DNA from: Paenibacillus tyrphae
GTDB lineage: Bacteria; Bacillota; Bacilli; Paenibacillales; NBRC-103111
Length of the DNA stretch: 64,000 nt
Direction: 5' to 3'
Assembly (NCBI RefSeq): GCF_027925525.1
Contig: NZ_BSDJ01000001.1
Coordinates: 62,001-126,000 of the forward strand
The position numbers and the translations under genes were made by a program. Within the stretch, counting starts at the first letter, position 1. Each line of letters starts with the position of its first letter. The notes under the pieces were generated by a model. The model saw only the letters and a list, made by a program, of their open reading frames with translations, did no database searches and was not told the origin of the DNA. Shown here piece after piece: positions 44,147-52,854 of the stretch.

Positions 44147-44851
44147 TTAATGGCCCAAATAAGCCTGCTTGACGACATCCTGCGAACGCAGATTGTCGGC
44201 GGTGTCGTGATGGCTGATCTCCCCGTGCTCCAGTACGTAGCCGCGGTCGGCCACCGACAGCGCCATCGCTGCGTTCTGCTCGATCAGCAGAATCGTCAGC
44301 CCCTGACGCTTGATTGTCTTGATCGTCTCGAAGATTCCTTTGACGACGATCGGGGCCAGTCCCATCGACGGCTCGTCGAGGATAAGCAGCTTCGGCTTCG
44401 CCATCAGCGCCCGCCCGATCGCGAGCATCTGCTGCTCGCCGCCGCTCATCGTGCCGCCGAGCTGGGTCCGGCGCTCCGCCAGCCGCGGAAACATTGCATA
44501 AATGGCGTCCATCTCCTGCTTCAGGTCGCCCTTGCCCGCTTTGCGCGAATATGTGCCCATGTGGAGATTTTGCTCCACGGTCAGCTTTGGAAAAATGCGG
44601 CGGCCTTCGGCCACCATCACGATGCCTGCCTCCACAAGTTTATGCGTCGGCTGGCCGATGATGTCTTTGCCTTGATACAGAATGGAGCCCTTCGAAGGGA
44701 TGACACCGCATATGGCGTTCACGGTCGTCGTTTTCCCCGCGCCGTTCGAGCCGATCAGCGTCACCACCTCGCCCTGCTTGACCTCCAAAGACAAGTTCCT
44801 CACGGCATGAATACTGCCGTACGATACGTTTAAATTGCGGATCTCAAGCAA
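44147..44851 (-). CDS. livF: Branched-chain-type amino-acid ABC transporter ATPase, LivF
   Basis: A 234-residue ATPase with Walker A GSNGAGKT, signature TMSGGEQQMLAIGRALMAKP and Walker B LLILDEPSMGLAP. The KQAYLGH-type tail is typical of LivF. It overlaps livG by 8 bases. With LivG it powers the LivHM channel. The substrate of this HAAT-family importer is uncertain; the hut context suggests histidine or a related compound. Confidence 0.92.
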   Translation of the reverse strand: MLEIRNLNVSYGSIHAVRNLSLEVKQGEVVTLIGSNGAGKTTTVNAICGVIPSKGSILYQGKDIIGQPTHKLVEAGIVMVAEGRRIFPKLTVEQNLHMGTYSRKAGKGDLKQEMDAIYAMFPRLAERRTQLGGTMSGGEQQMLAIGRALMAKPKLLILDEPSMGLAPIVVKGIFETIKTIKRQGLTILLIEQNAAMALSVADRGYVLEHGEISHHDTADNLRSQDVVKQAYLGH

Positions 44852-45632
44852 CGGGAATCCCCTCCTCGCTCTCCGTCTTGCCGATGTACGCCTCGATCAC
44901 CGCCGGGCTGTTCATGATCTCGTGCGGGTCGCCGTCGGCGATCTTCTCGCCGTGATCGAGCACCGCCACCCGGTCGCACAGCTTACACACCATGCCGACG
45001 TTGTGCTCGATCAGAATCAGCGTCGTTCCGCTGCCGCGAATCGTGCGAATCAGCGCTTCCATCTCATGAACCTCCTGCCCGTTCATCCCGGCCGTCGGTT
45101 CGTCGAGCAGCAGCAGCTTGGGGCCGGAGACGAGCGCCCGGGCGATTTCCACCCGCCGCTGGTTGCCGTACGACAGGCTACCCGCCTGCTCCTGCTCGAA
45201 GCCCCGCAGCCCGACAAGCTCCAGCACCCGCAGGCTCGCTTCTGTCACCTCGTGCTCCTCCCGCTTGGCAGAGCCCAGGCCGAGAATCGCCGACCAGAGG
45301 CCGGACCGCGTGCGGCCGAACATGCCGACCTTGACATTTTCCAGCACCGTCTCATCCTTCAGCAGCCGGATATTCTGGAACGTCCGCGTCATCCCCTGCT
45401 GCGCGATGCGGAACGGCTTCAGGCCCTGGATCGGCCTGCCTTCGAACGTGATGGTTCCCTCGTTCGGCTGGTACAGCCCGGTTAAAATATTGAAGAACGT
45501 CGTCTTCCCGGCGCCGTTCGGGCCGATCAGGCCCAAAATCTCGCCCTGCTTCACCTCCAGGCTGACTCCGCTAACGGCAGTCAGGCCGCCGAACCGTTTC
45601 GTGATGCCTTCCACCTTAAGCACGGCCGCCAC
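44844..45632 (-). CDS. livG: Branched-chain-type amino-acid ABC transporter ATPase, LivG
   Basis: A 262-residue ATPase with Walker A GPNGAGKTTFFNILTG, the LivG-specific extended middle (VLENVKVGMFGRTRSGLWSA), signature SLSYGNQRRVEIARALVSGP and Walker B LLLLDEPTAGMN. The C-terminal AYIGKTESEE tail matches the family. It overlaps livM by 17 bases, implying coupled translation. Confidence 0.92.
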   Translation of the reverse strand: MAAVLKVEGITKRFGGLTAVSGVSLEVKQGEILGLIGPNGAGKTTFFNILTGLYQPNEGTITFEGRPIQGLKPFRIAQQGMTRTFQNIRLLKDETVLENVKVGMFGRTRSGLWSAILGLGSAKREEHEVTEASLRVLELVGLRGFEQEQAGSLSYGNQRRVEIARALVSGPKLLLLDEPTAGMNGQEVHEMEALIRTIRGSGTTLILIEHNVGMVCKLCDRVAVLDHGEKIADGDPHEIMNSPAVIEAYIGKTESEEGIPVA

Positions 45633-46539
45633 CTCCCTTGCCGCGCGACTTCATCTTGATACCCGTCTGCCCGAAAATCCCCTTCGGACGGTAGCGCATG
45701 ACCAGAACCATCAGCAAGCCGTAAAACATCATTTTGTACATATCGAGATATTTCATATCGAACATTTGAAGGTCGAACAGCCGGAACAACTCCGGGAGCA
45801 GGTACAGCAGCGAGACGCCGAACAATGTACCGCGGATGCTGCCGAGGCCGCCGATTACGACCATGCTGAGCACTGTCGCCGAGACGGTAAAGCCGAACGA
45901 ATCGGCGCTGAGGAACGATACTTTATGGGCGAACAGCGCGCCGGCCGCACCAGCGTAAGCACCGCCGATCGCAAACACCAGTACCTTGTAGTACGTCGTG
46001 TTGATGCCCATCGAAGCGGCCACTGTCTCGTCCTCCCGGATGACCATCCAGGCGCGGCCGATCCGCGACCGCGTCATTTTGCGCAGCGCATAAATGCCGA
46101 CGAGCAGCATAATCAGAACGAACAGCAGGTAGCCGACATTTTTCATCTCGATGCCGAAGAACGACAGACCGGGAATCGAATCGAGGCCGTAGGCGCCGCC
46201 GGTCAGCTCGGAGTTTTTGAAGTACGATTGAATGATGAGCCCGAGCCCGAGCGTCGTAATGGCCAGAAAATCTTCCCGTACCCGCAAGCTCGGCAGCCCG
46301 AGCACCGCGCTGATGACGAAGGTTATGACAATGGCGAGCAGGATGGCCAGCCACGGGTTCAAGCCCGCTTTTACCGACAAAATCCCCGAGGCGTAAGCCC
46401 CGATGCCGAAAAACGCCCCATGTCCCAGCGACACTTGACCCGCGTAACCGGTAATGAGGTTCAAGCCAAGGCCGAGCAAAATATAGATGATCAGAAAGAC
46501 GACGATATCGACGTAGTAAGGGTTAAACAGCGCATCCAT
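45616..46539 (-). CDS. livM: Branched-chain-type amino-acid ABC permease, LivM
   Basis: A 307-residue membrane protein with 8-10 hydrophobic segments and the family signatures LNLITGYAGQVSLGHGAFFG and RVREDFLAITTLGLGLIIQS, plus the GRAWMVIREDETVAASMGIN cytoplasmic loop that contacts the ATPases. It follows livH after 8 bases. Confidence 0.92.
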   Translation of the reverse strand: MDALFNPYYVDIVVFLIIYILLGLGLNLITGYAGQVSLGHGAFFGIGAYASGILSVKAGLNPWLAILLAIVITFVISAVLGLPSLRVREDFLAITTLGLGLIIQSYFKNSELTGGAYGLDSIPGLSFFGIEMKNVGYLLFVLIMLLVGIYALRKMTRSRIGRAWMVIREDETVAASMGINTTYYKVLVFAIGGAYAGAAGALFAHKVSFLSADSFGFTVSATVLSMVVIGGLGSIRGTLFGVSLLYLLPELFRLFDLQMFDMKYLDMYKMMFYGLLMVLVMRYRPKGIFGQTGIKMKSRGKGGGGRA

Positions 46540-46547
46540 ACGATCAC

Positions 46548-47429
46548 CTACACTTTATCGACGTTCTTCCCGAACAGCCCGGAAGGCTTGAAGAGAAGAA
46601 TGACGATCAGAATAATAAACGCGATGGCGTCCTTGTCGATCACCATGCCGGTCATAAAGCCGTCGCTCAGCGATTCGACAACGCCGAGAATCAGACCGCC
46701 GACAATCGTGCCGGAAATCGAACCGAGGCCGCCGAGCACCACGACGCAGAACGCCTTGAGCCCCGGAATCGCGCCCATCGCCGGGAACAGCGAGTTGAAG
46801 TTCCATGCGACCAGTACACCCGCAGCGGCCGCCAGCGCCGAGCCGATAACGAACGTGACCGAGATGACGCGGTTTACGTTGACGCCCATCAGCGACGCGG
46901 CCCGCGTATCCTGTGCCGTCGCCTGAATGGCGAGGCCCATCTTCGTAAACTTCAGGAAGGCGTACAGCAAGCCGAGTCCGACGATGCCGGCCGCGATGAT
47001 GTACAGCTTCGTATTCGTAAGCGAAATCGATTGGGTGAGGTTCACGACCGATACTTCGATGCCCGTCTCGGGGAACGCTTGCGTATCCGAGGTGAAGACG
47101 ATTTGGAACAGATTTTCGAGAAAAATGCCGACCCCGATCCCGCTGATCAGCGTGGTGATGGGGTGAGCGCCGCGCAGCGGACGGTAGGCGAACCGTTCGA
47201 CCGCCATCCCGGCGATAGCCGAGATCACCATGGCGAACACGATGGCCGCCAAGAACGGCAGGTGCAGGTACGTGATGCCGATCATCGCCGCGAACGCGCC
47301 GATCATGTAGATGACGCCGTGCGCGAAGTGCAGCAGCTTCAGGACGCCGTATACCATCGTTAGTCCGACGGCGATCAAGATGTAGATGAACCCGAGCGAT
47401 ATGCCGTTAAGCAGCTGTTGCAGCAGCAT
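46548..47429 (-). CDS. livH: Branched-chain-type amino-acid ABC permease, LivH
   Basis: A 293-residue membrane protein starting MLLQQLLNGISLGFIYILIA, a typical LivH start, with eight hydrophobic segments and the ATPase-contact loop QDTRAASLMGVNVNRVIS. It ends LLFKPSGLFGKN. It is separated from livJ by 93 bases with no clear terminator. With LivM it forms the channel. Confidence 0.92.
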   Translation of the reverse strand: MLLQQLLNGISLGFIYILIAVGLTMVYGVLKLLHFAHGVIYMIGAFAAMIGITYLHLPFLAAIVFAMVISAIAGMAVERFAYRPLRGAHPITTLISGIGVGIFLENLFQIVFTSDTQAFPETGIEVSVVNLTQSISLTNTKLYIIAAGIVGLGLLYAFLKFTKMGLAIQATAQDTRAASLMGVNVNRVISVTFVIGSALAAAAGVLVAWNFNSLFPAMGAIPGLKAFCVVVLGGLGSISGTIVGGLILGVVESLSDGFMTGMVIDKDAIAFIILIVILLFKPSGLFGKNVDKV

Positions 47430-47522
47430 AAGCCGTTCTTCACTCCTTTCCGTGGAGGTCGCGGGGATAAGAAAGGAGACCCCAAGGGCCTCCTCCCTTT
47501 GCCGTTGACCGACTGATCGTTC

Positions 47523-48701
47523 TTAGTTGTACATTTGCGATTTCACGAATTGGAATTTGCCGTCCTTCACGGTCATAAAGATGACCGGCTTCATGACTTC
47601 ATGGTCGGTGCGGAAGCGAATTTGGCCCGAGGTGCCTTCCAGCTCGCTCGTTTCGTTGATGGCCTGCTTCAGCTTTTCCTTGTCGGTGCCCGCTTTCTTC
47701 ATCGCTTCGAGGATTACCATCGCGGCATCATAGCTTTGCGAAGACAGCATGTCCGGCTCGCCTTTGTACTTGTCGTGCCATGCTTTGACGAACTTCTGGA
47801 CTACAGGGCGGTTGTCGGTCGTGTAGAACGACGTGGTGAAGGTGGACCCTTCCGTATTCGATTTTCCAAGCTCCAAATATTTCGGCGAATCGAAGCCGTC
47901 CACGCCAAGGAGCTGCGCGTTAATGCCGCTTTCCTTCGCCTGCTTCACGATCGCGGCCGCCTCGTTGTAATAGGCTACGACGTACAGGGCGTCCGGATTC
48001 GTGGCTTTAACGGCCGTCAGCACGGAGCTGAAATCTTTGTCGCCCATCTTGTGCGGACGGTCGATGGCGATTTTGGCGCCAAGCTTCTCCGCATTTTCTT
48101 TAAACGACGTGTAGATCGATTTGCCGTAGTCGTTGTCGACATACAGAACGGCGATGTTTTTCTTTTTCAGATCGTTCACCGCATATTCGGCCATCGCCCG
48201 GCCCTGCACCGGACCCGTATAGATGACCCGGTTCACGTAATCGCCGCCCTTGGTCGCATCCGGATGTACCGCATACGCGACGACCATCGGCACCTTCAGC
48301 TCCTGCACCTTCGCCGCAGCTGTCTTGGTCGGGCCGCTGTAAGCGCCGCCGACGAGCGCCGTCACTTTATCGTTGTTCACGAGCTTCTGCACCGCTTTGA
48401 TCGCTTCCTCCGGCTTGCCCTGGTCGTCTTCCGCCACAAGCTCGACCTTCTTGCCGTTGATGCCGCCCGCCGCATTGTACTGCTCGACCGCCAATAGCGC
48501 CGCGTCGCGGCTGTGCGTGCCGTCCGTCGCCGTCGGTCCGGTCAGCGGACCGAACCAGCCGATCTTGATCGCGTCGCCCGACGCCTCTTTGGAAGCGCCT
48601 CCATTTGCCGGGGAAGAAGTCGCCCCTCCGCCGCTTGCACAGCCGCTGAGCAGGAATGTAGTCATCATGACGCCCGCTGCAAACATCGAAAACCGTTTCA
48701 T
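47523..48701 (-). CDS. Branched-chain-type amino-acid-binding lipoprotein, LivJ-like
   Basis: A 392-residue extracellular binding protein of the HAAT family. Signal peptide and lipobox FLLSGCASG end at Cys21, followed by a Gly/Ser/Ala linker. The periplasmic-binding type I fold shows IKIGWFGPLTGPTATDGTHS and LVAEDDQGKPEEAIKAVQKL. Ligand cannot be told from sequence; branched-chain amino acids, amides or, by context, histidine or urocanate are possible. It is the first gene after a cre-like site at 48769-48782. Confidence 0.9.
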   Translation of the reverse strand: MKRFSMFAAGVMMTTFLLSGCASGGGATSSPANGGASKEASGDAIKIGWFGPLTGPTATDGTHSRDAALLAVEQYNAAGGINGKKVELVAEDDQGKPEEAIKAVQKLVNNDKVTALVGGAYSGPTKTAAAKVQELKVPMVVAYAVHPDATKGGDYVNRVIYTGPVQGRAMAEYAVNDLKKKNIAVLYVDNDYGKSIYTSFKENAEKLGAKIAIDRPHKMGDKDFSSVLTAVKATNPDALYVVAYYNEAAAIVKQAKESGINAQLLGVDGFDSPKYLELGKSNTEGSTFTTSFYTTDNRPVVQKFVKAWHDKYKGEPDMLSSQSYDAAMVILEAMKKAGTDKEKLKQAINETSELEGTSGQIRFRTDHEVMKPVIFMTVKDGKFQFVKSQMYN

Positions 48702-48768
48702 CTTTAAGTGCCCCCTTTTGCTGTATGTGAATGAAGTGTGAACTGTTCCGGTGCACTCCTATCGTACT

Positions 48769-48782
48769 TGTAAACGCTTACG
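48769..48782 (+). promoter_or_regulatory. cre-like CcpA site upstream of the liv-hut genes
   Basis: TGTAAACGCTTACG matches TGWAANCGNTNWCA except at the last base and is nearly palindromic. It lies 68-81 bases upstream of the livJ start, directly upstream of a TACGAT that could be its -10 box on the minus strand. Carbon catabolite repression of hut genes by CcpA is known in Bacillus subtilis. Confidence 0.7.
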
Positions 48783-48808
48783 AAAGCACTAGTGAATTTT
48801 GCGAAAGT

Positions 48809-50002
48809 TTAGCACAATTTTGCTGCGCGATATTCGTTCGGGCTGCAGCGAAGATAACGTTTGAACAGCCGGCTGAAGTAATTGGAATCCTGAAAACCGG
48901 CGAGCGAAGCGATCTCCTGCACCGGTTTATCCGTGTTTTCGAGGTAATAGACCGCTTTTTCGATTCGGAGCTTGTTTAAGTAGTCGACGAAGGTGCTTCC
49001 TGTTTCCTTGCGGAACAGGTGACTGAAATGGTAGGTGCTAAGGTAACAATATTGTGCTATCTCTTCGAGGGAAATCTTGCGCTGATGATGCTGTTTCATG
49101 TAGGCGATGGCCGTCCGGATTACCGGCGACACCTCCGCTGTCTGCGCCTCGCCGATCCGTGCGGTCAGCTTGCTCCAGTGCTCGCTGACTTTGGCCACGA
49201 ACTTGTCGTAGCGGATCGTCATGTACAGATCCTGAATAAACCGGGCGTTCTCCGACAAAATGCTCTGCGCATGGCCGCCCACATCGAGCGACAGGCGCGT
49301 CAGCTGCATGACGAGGTCGATGACCTCGGATTTGAACATATCGACATTGCCGCGGTACGTCTGCCCCATGCGCTCCAGCAGCAGATGCAAGTACGAAACC
49401 GCTCCGTGTACGTCGCCCAGACGGACGCGGGCCATCAGCTCCGTCCGTTCCGCTTGCGAGACCGGTTTGTGCGGCTGCTCGCCGTCCTGCTTTTGCCTTT
49501 CGTATTGGAAAATGAGCCGGTTGCCCTGGAAAAAGCGGTCGATCATCGACTCCTTCGCTTCCTCATACGAATAGTGGAGCATGTACGGGTTATCGTAAAA
49601 GGTGCCGATGCCGACGGAGACGGAAAAGCCCTTCGCGTCGGTCAGCTTCTGCACCTGCTTTGCCATCGCGAAAGCGGTCTTGGCGGGATCGGGATCGCGC
49701 CGGTCCTTCGTCCCCAGCTCGACGAGCAAGGCCAGCACGCCTTCGGCCACCCACACCCAGACGAACGGCGCTTGGATGCCCGCATGCAGAGCGTCGATCA
49801 GCTTGTGGCCGATATCGATGCGCCACTGGATGGGCTGGCCGAGCGCCAGATCGGGATACCGGTCCATCGAGACGACCATCGCCAGATTGGGCCGGAGATA
49901 CATATCGAACTCCGCCTGCATCTCCGCAAACGTCGCTTCGTGAACCAGCGTACCGGAGATCAGCAAGTGGGTAAACGTCGCTTGAGTCGGATGTTGCCTC
50001 AT
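48809..50002 (-). CDS. AraC-family regulator with large N-terminal domain
   Basis: A 397-residue regulator. The C-terminal 100 residues are a double HTH (ISLEEIAQYCYLSTYHFSHL, then KPVQEIASLAGFQDSNYFSR). The N-terminal region contains a stretch like degenerate GGDEF domains of CdaR/YesN relatives (FSVSVGIGTFYDNPYMLHYS, then YEEAKESM). There is no receiver domain and no membrane segment. It lies upstream of the liv-hut genes on the same strand, 107 bases away, so regulation of amino-acid uptake and histidine use is a fair inference. TAGGAGGCT precedes the start. Confidence 0.85.
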   Translation of the reverse strand: MRQHPTQATFTHLLISGTLVHEATFAEMQAEFDMYLRPNLAMVVSMDRYPDLALGQPIQWRIDIGHKLIDALHAGIQAPFVWVWVAEGVLALLVELGTKDRRDPDPAKTAFAMAKQVQKLTDAKGFSVSVGIGTFYDNPYMLHYSYEEAKESMIDRFFQGNRLIFQYERQKQDGEQPHKPVSQAERTELMARVRLGDVHGAVSYLHLLLERMGQTYRGNVDMFKSEVIDLVMQLTRLSLDVGGHAQSILSENARFIQDLYMTIRYDKFVAKVSEHWSKLTARIGEAQTAEVSPVIRTAIAYMKQHHQRKISLEEIAQYCYLSTYHFSHLFRKETGSTFVDYLNKLRIEKAVYYLENTDKPVQEIASLAGFQDSNYFSRLFKRYLRCSPNEYRAAKLC

Positions 50003-50247
50003 GGGAGCCTCCTAACGGTTAATGAGGTTAAAAAACTCATATCCAATATAGCATGATTGCCACAGCAGGACAGGGGGTGGCGGCAAAGCAATTTTTTACT
50101 GTTGATGTCATACCGCGACTTGTCTCACGATTTCGGCCAGCTCGTTGACGAACGAATCCTTGCCGTTCAAGGTCTAATTTCAACATACTTCATCTTTCAT
50201 TGATACTAATCCTTTTAGAGAAAAAAATAAATATTTTACAAATTTTT

Positions 50248-50264
50248 GGACAGTGAAAAGTTCT
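50248..50264 (+). repeat. 17-bp direct repeat, left copy
   Basis: GGACAGTGAAAAGTTCT, identical to the copy at 51376-51392. The two copies bracket the AT-rich segment with the DUF1349 gene. Confidence 0.85.
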
Positions 50265-50356
50265 GACCGGAATCGGAAACTCGTGGCTGATTATTTGGAG
50301 CAAGCATATCTGTCCGGCAAAGTAGTCATTCAGGGGGTCGCTCCGGTCGTAAACAA

Positions 50357-50396
50357 AAAAAATCACCGAATCCTTAGCGTAGATCGGTGATTTTTT
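50357..50396. terminator. Bidirectional terminator in a remnant region
   Basis: AAAAAATCACCGA (50357-50369) pairs with TCGGTGATTTTTT (50384-50396). It follows a plus-strand open segment that ends at about 50391, so it may be the left-over terminator of a lost gene. Confidence 0.8.
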
Positions 50397-50622
50397 AAAT
50401 AACACGTTGCGCAAGTAAGATGTGAGCGTAACAACATTTTCAGGAATTAAAGATATTATGAGTCTACAATATCTTTGATCACGCTGCTATGTCAAGTTGT
50501 TCTTTTTCATAAAAATCGACTAAACCATTCGTTTAAGACCATATCTTATCAAATGAGCTTTCTTGTCCTGTCGCGGGCAAAACACAAAATGATAGTTGAT
50601 GTGCTTCCAATACATGTGCGGA

Positions 50623-51210
50623 TTATTCATGCGCTTTCCATTGGCATTCCGTTATCTTCATCTCGCTAAAAACAGATTTAAATGAAGCATTTTCAGGACT
50701 ACACGCATAAATCCCCAATTGGATTTCCCCTTTACCTTCAAACAAATGAAAAATGCGCATTTGTTTATATTCAATGCCATCATATGAATTCTCGATGCAG
50801 AAATCACTCTCACGACGGCTAACTCTGTAAAACATACTTTTAGTATTAGAATCAATATCTGTAGTGGCCCAATCTGAAAATCCATGGTTCGTAACAACGC
50901 TTCCTAATCGTTGATACTCTTCATTTTCATACTCAATTGAAGCCTTGAACCAATTATCACTGTTCTGGTAAATAATGACACCGCATTGATCAAAACGATG
51001 TTTGCTATCAAACTCTGTTCTGACTACGAAAGAAAAGTATGGTTCATTGATTTTGAATAACAAAGCTGGAGCGTTATCGTTTCTAAAACCGTAGTATGTA
51101 CGCTGCCAGAAGTCCGTGCCAGGGTCAGTTTTAATTACAACCTCATTTTCCTGAATAGAATAACTCACGGGTTCATTTAACCAAAATAATTTGTTCGCAT
51201 CGTATCTCAT
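50623..51210 (-). CDS. DUF1349 (concanavalin-like) protein
   Basis: A 195-residue cytoplasmic-looking protein of the DUF1349 family, a concanavalin-like beta-sandwich sometimes annotated as regulation of enolase. Recognisable parts are GTDFWQRTYYGFRNDNAPAL, DQCGVIIYQNSDNWFKASIE and FHLFEGKGEIQLGIYACSPE. I chose ATG 51210 because GGAGGG lies 7 bases upstream; a 22-codon extension has no ribosome site. The gene is clearly more AT-rich than its neighbours and lies between direct repeats, which suggests recent acquisition. Its catalytic activity, if any, is unknown. Confidence 0.82.
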   Translation of the reverse strand: MRYDANKLFWLNEPVSYSIQENEVVIKTDPGTDFWQRTYYGFRNDNAPALLFKINEPYFSFVVRTEFDSKHRFDQCGVIIYQNSDNWFKASIEYENEEYQRLGSVVTNHGFSDWATTDIDSNTKSMFYRVSRRESDFCIENSYDGIEYKQMRIFHLFEGKGEIQLGIYACSPENASFKSVFSEMKITECQWKAHE

Positions 51211-51375
51211 TAAACGTCCCTCCAGAACTTTTCCCAGCTTACGCTCCCCCAGCATAACAGAAACATTCCCCCCCATCCAACATTGTTTCCGACTTTTATC
51301 AGATAGGCATATTCCAGCCCCATATTACGCTGTTCCACATCCAGTGGATGAGCCGCTGTATAGTACCCGCAGTTA

Positions 51376-51392
51376 GGACAGTGAAAAGTTCT
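51376..51392 (+). repeat. 17-bp direct repeat, right copy
   Basis: GGACAGTGAAAAGTTCT, identical to 50248-50264. It ends 6 bases before the stop codon of the MFS gene. Confidence 0.85.
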
Positions 51393-51397
51393 AACGC

Positions 51398-52669
51398 TTA
51401 AGCAGCCGTCTCTTCCGCTTCCACGGGCTTGAACCGGCTTTTGCCGAAAAAGACGTAGAACAACACCGAAACGACCGTATACACCACCGCCGTAATGCTG
51501 AACGCGTAAACGTATCCGTAGTAGCTGCCGTATTGAGCGACAAGTCCGGTGCTGACCGGCGAGGCCAGAAACCAGCCCAGATTGAACACCGCTTCTCCGG
51601 AGCTGGAGGCAAGTCCGCGCAGCGAGCGGTCGACGTATTTCATCTTGATCGTGTTGTAGAACGGATTGGCCGCATTCATCAGAGCCTGCCGGAACAAATA
51701 CCCTCCGCTCGCAATCATCAGGTTGGTCGAAAACGCCGTAATCAGCAGAAACGGGATCGAGCACAGCTGAAGCACGATAACCGCCTTCGCTTCCCCGAGC
51801 CGCCGGGCGATGACCGGACCGATCAAGTACGCAAGCGCGGTCGCGCCCTGTCCCAAGGAGACGATGACGCCGATCACCGACTTCGAGGCGCCGAAGCGGT
51901 CTTCGAAATAGACGTTCAAGTACGGCACCACCATGCCTCCGGCCGTCGAGGTCATCAGCCCGAGCATAACGAAGAGGCCGATCACTTGAAGCGACGCTTT
52001 GTGATGCTGCACGGCATGCCGCCACGACAGCTTCCCGCCGGACAGCGGTTCCTCCCGGCCCCCCTTCAGCATCAGGACGGGAATCAGCCCGAGCGCCGCT
52101 ATGCCGACGCCCGTCAGCAAGGTCAGACGCAAGCTCAGGACGCCGTCCAGACCGAAGGCGAACTGAAGCGTGTCGGTGAGAATCCCGCCGAACACGTTGC
52201 CGATAACGCTTGCAAACATGACGAGAGCCAAGTTTAAACTGAACAGATGCACCCGCTGCGACGGGGTGGAATGGTTCGCCATGAACGGAATGACGGTCGC
52301 GGACACGACCGCCAGCGTCATTCCGCCCAGAAATGCGGAGACGAGCAGCCCCTGCTCGCCATCGATCAGCGAGCGGGCCGTAAGAGCGGCTACAACCAAA
52401 AATCCTCCCGTCGTCACAAGCCGCTTCGGACCGAACCTGTCGTTCATGATTCCGGCCGGCACCAGCACGATCGCTGCGGCCATAGCCGCCATTCCCACAA
52501 TGTGCCCGACCATCGTCTGATCGTAGCCGAGTGCTTTAACATATAGATTATAGACGAGCCCGAACATCCCCAGCCCCAAATTCCATACGAAATTAAAGCA
52601 AAGAAACAACCGGAGATTCCGGCTGTACCCGAGAAACTGCATCTTCCATTCATATAATAAAACCGACAT
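51398..52669 (-). CDS. MFS transporter
   Basis: A 423-residue major facilitator with twelve hydrophobic segments and a loop 2-3 motif (GIMNDRFGPKRLVTTGG). I chose the ATG at 52669 (MSVLLYEWKMQFLGYSRN) with GGAGG 11 bases upstream; a longer reading to 52735 and a shorter one from 52642 are possible. A central cytoplasmic loop (KGGREEPLSGGKLSWRHAVQ) is typical of the family. The substrate is unknown. It is divergent from a phosphotransferase gene, and its 3' end abuts the 17-bp repeat and AT-rich segment. Confidence 0.82.
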   Translation of the reverse strand: MSVLLYEWKMQFLGYSRNLRLFLCFNFVWNLGLGMFGLVYNLYVKALGYDQTMVGHIVGMAAMAAAIVLVPAGIMNDRFGPKRLVTTGGFLVVAALTARSLIDGEQGLLVSAFLGGMTLAVVSATVIPFMANHSTPSQRVHLFSLNLALVMFASVIGNVFGGILTDTLQFAFGLDGVLSLRLTLLTGVGIAALGLIPVLMLKGGREEPLSGGKLSWRHAVQHHKASLQVIGLFVMLGLMTSTAGGMVVPYLNVYFEDRFGASKSVIGVIVSLGQGATALAYLIGPVIARRLGEAKAVIVLQLCSIPFLLITAFSTNLMIASGGYLFRQALMNAANPFYNTIKMKYVDRSLRGLASSSGEAVFNLGWFLASPVSTGLVAQYGSYYGYVYAFSITAVVYTVVSVLFYVFFGKSRFKPVEAEETAA

Positions 52670-52854
52670 CGGCCATCCGTCCTCCGGATTCATGCAGCAT
52701 TTATACCATATTTTAAGAGTAACCGATTCTATCAATGATTTGAATCTCTTTTTTTCAACGATTCCCTTTCCAAGGCTTGGATAAAGATGTTATGCTTGAC
52801 AGATACGGAGCGGACAGTCCATACAACAGCTCCGGTTCGGAAGGAGAGACTAGA

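Larger units (their letters stand above)
50003..50622. other. Gene-poor AT-rich interval with gene remnants
   Basis: No intact gene is seen in 620 bases. On the minus strand, about 50110-50172 reads LNGKDSFVNELAEIVRQVAV before a stop, like the end of a lost gene. On the plus strand, about 50268-50391 reads an open segment ending VNKKNHRILSVDR before a stop. Both have codon usage like the surrounding genes, unlike the AT-rich sequence between them. A 17-bp direct repeat (50248-50264) and a terminator (50357-50396) also lie here. Confidence 0.5.

Noticed and set aside
51210-52025. Minus-strand open frame ending in a CPNCG zinc-ribbon-like segment
   Set aside because: Most of it is the wrong frame of the MFS transporter; the tail includes the 17-bp repeat and no family is recognised.
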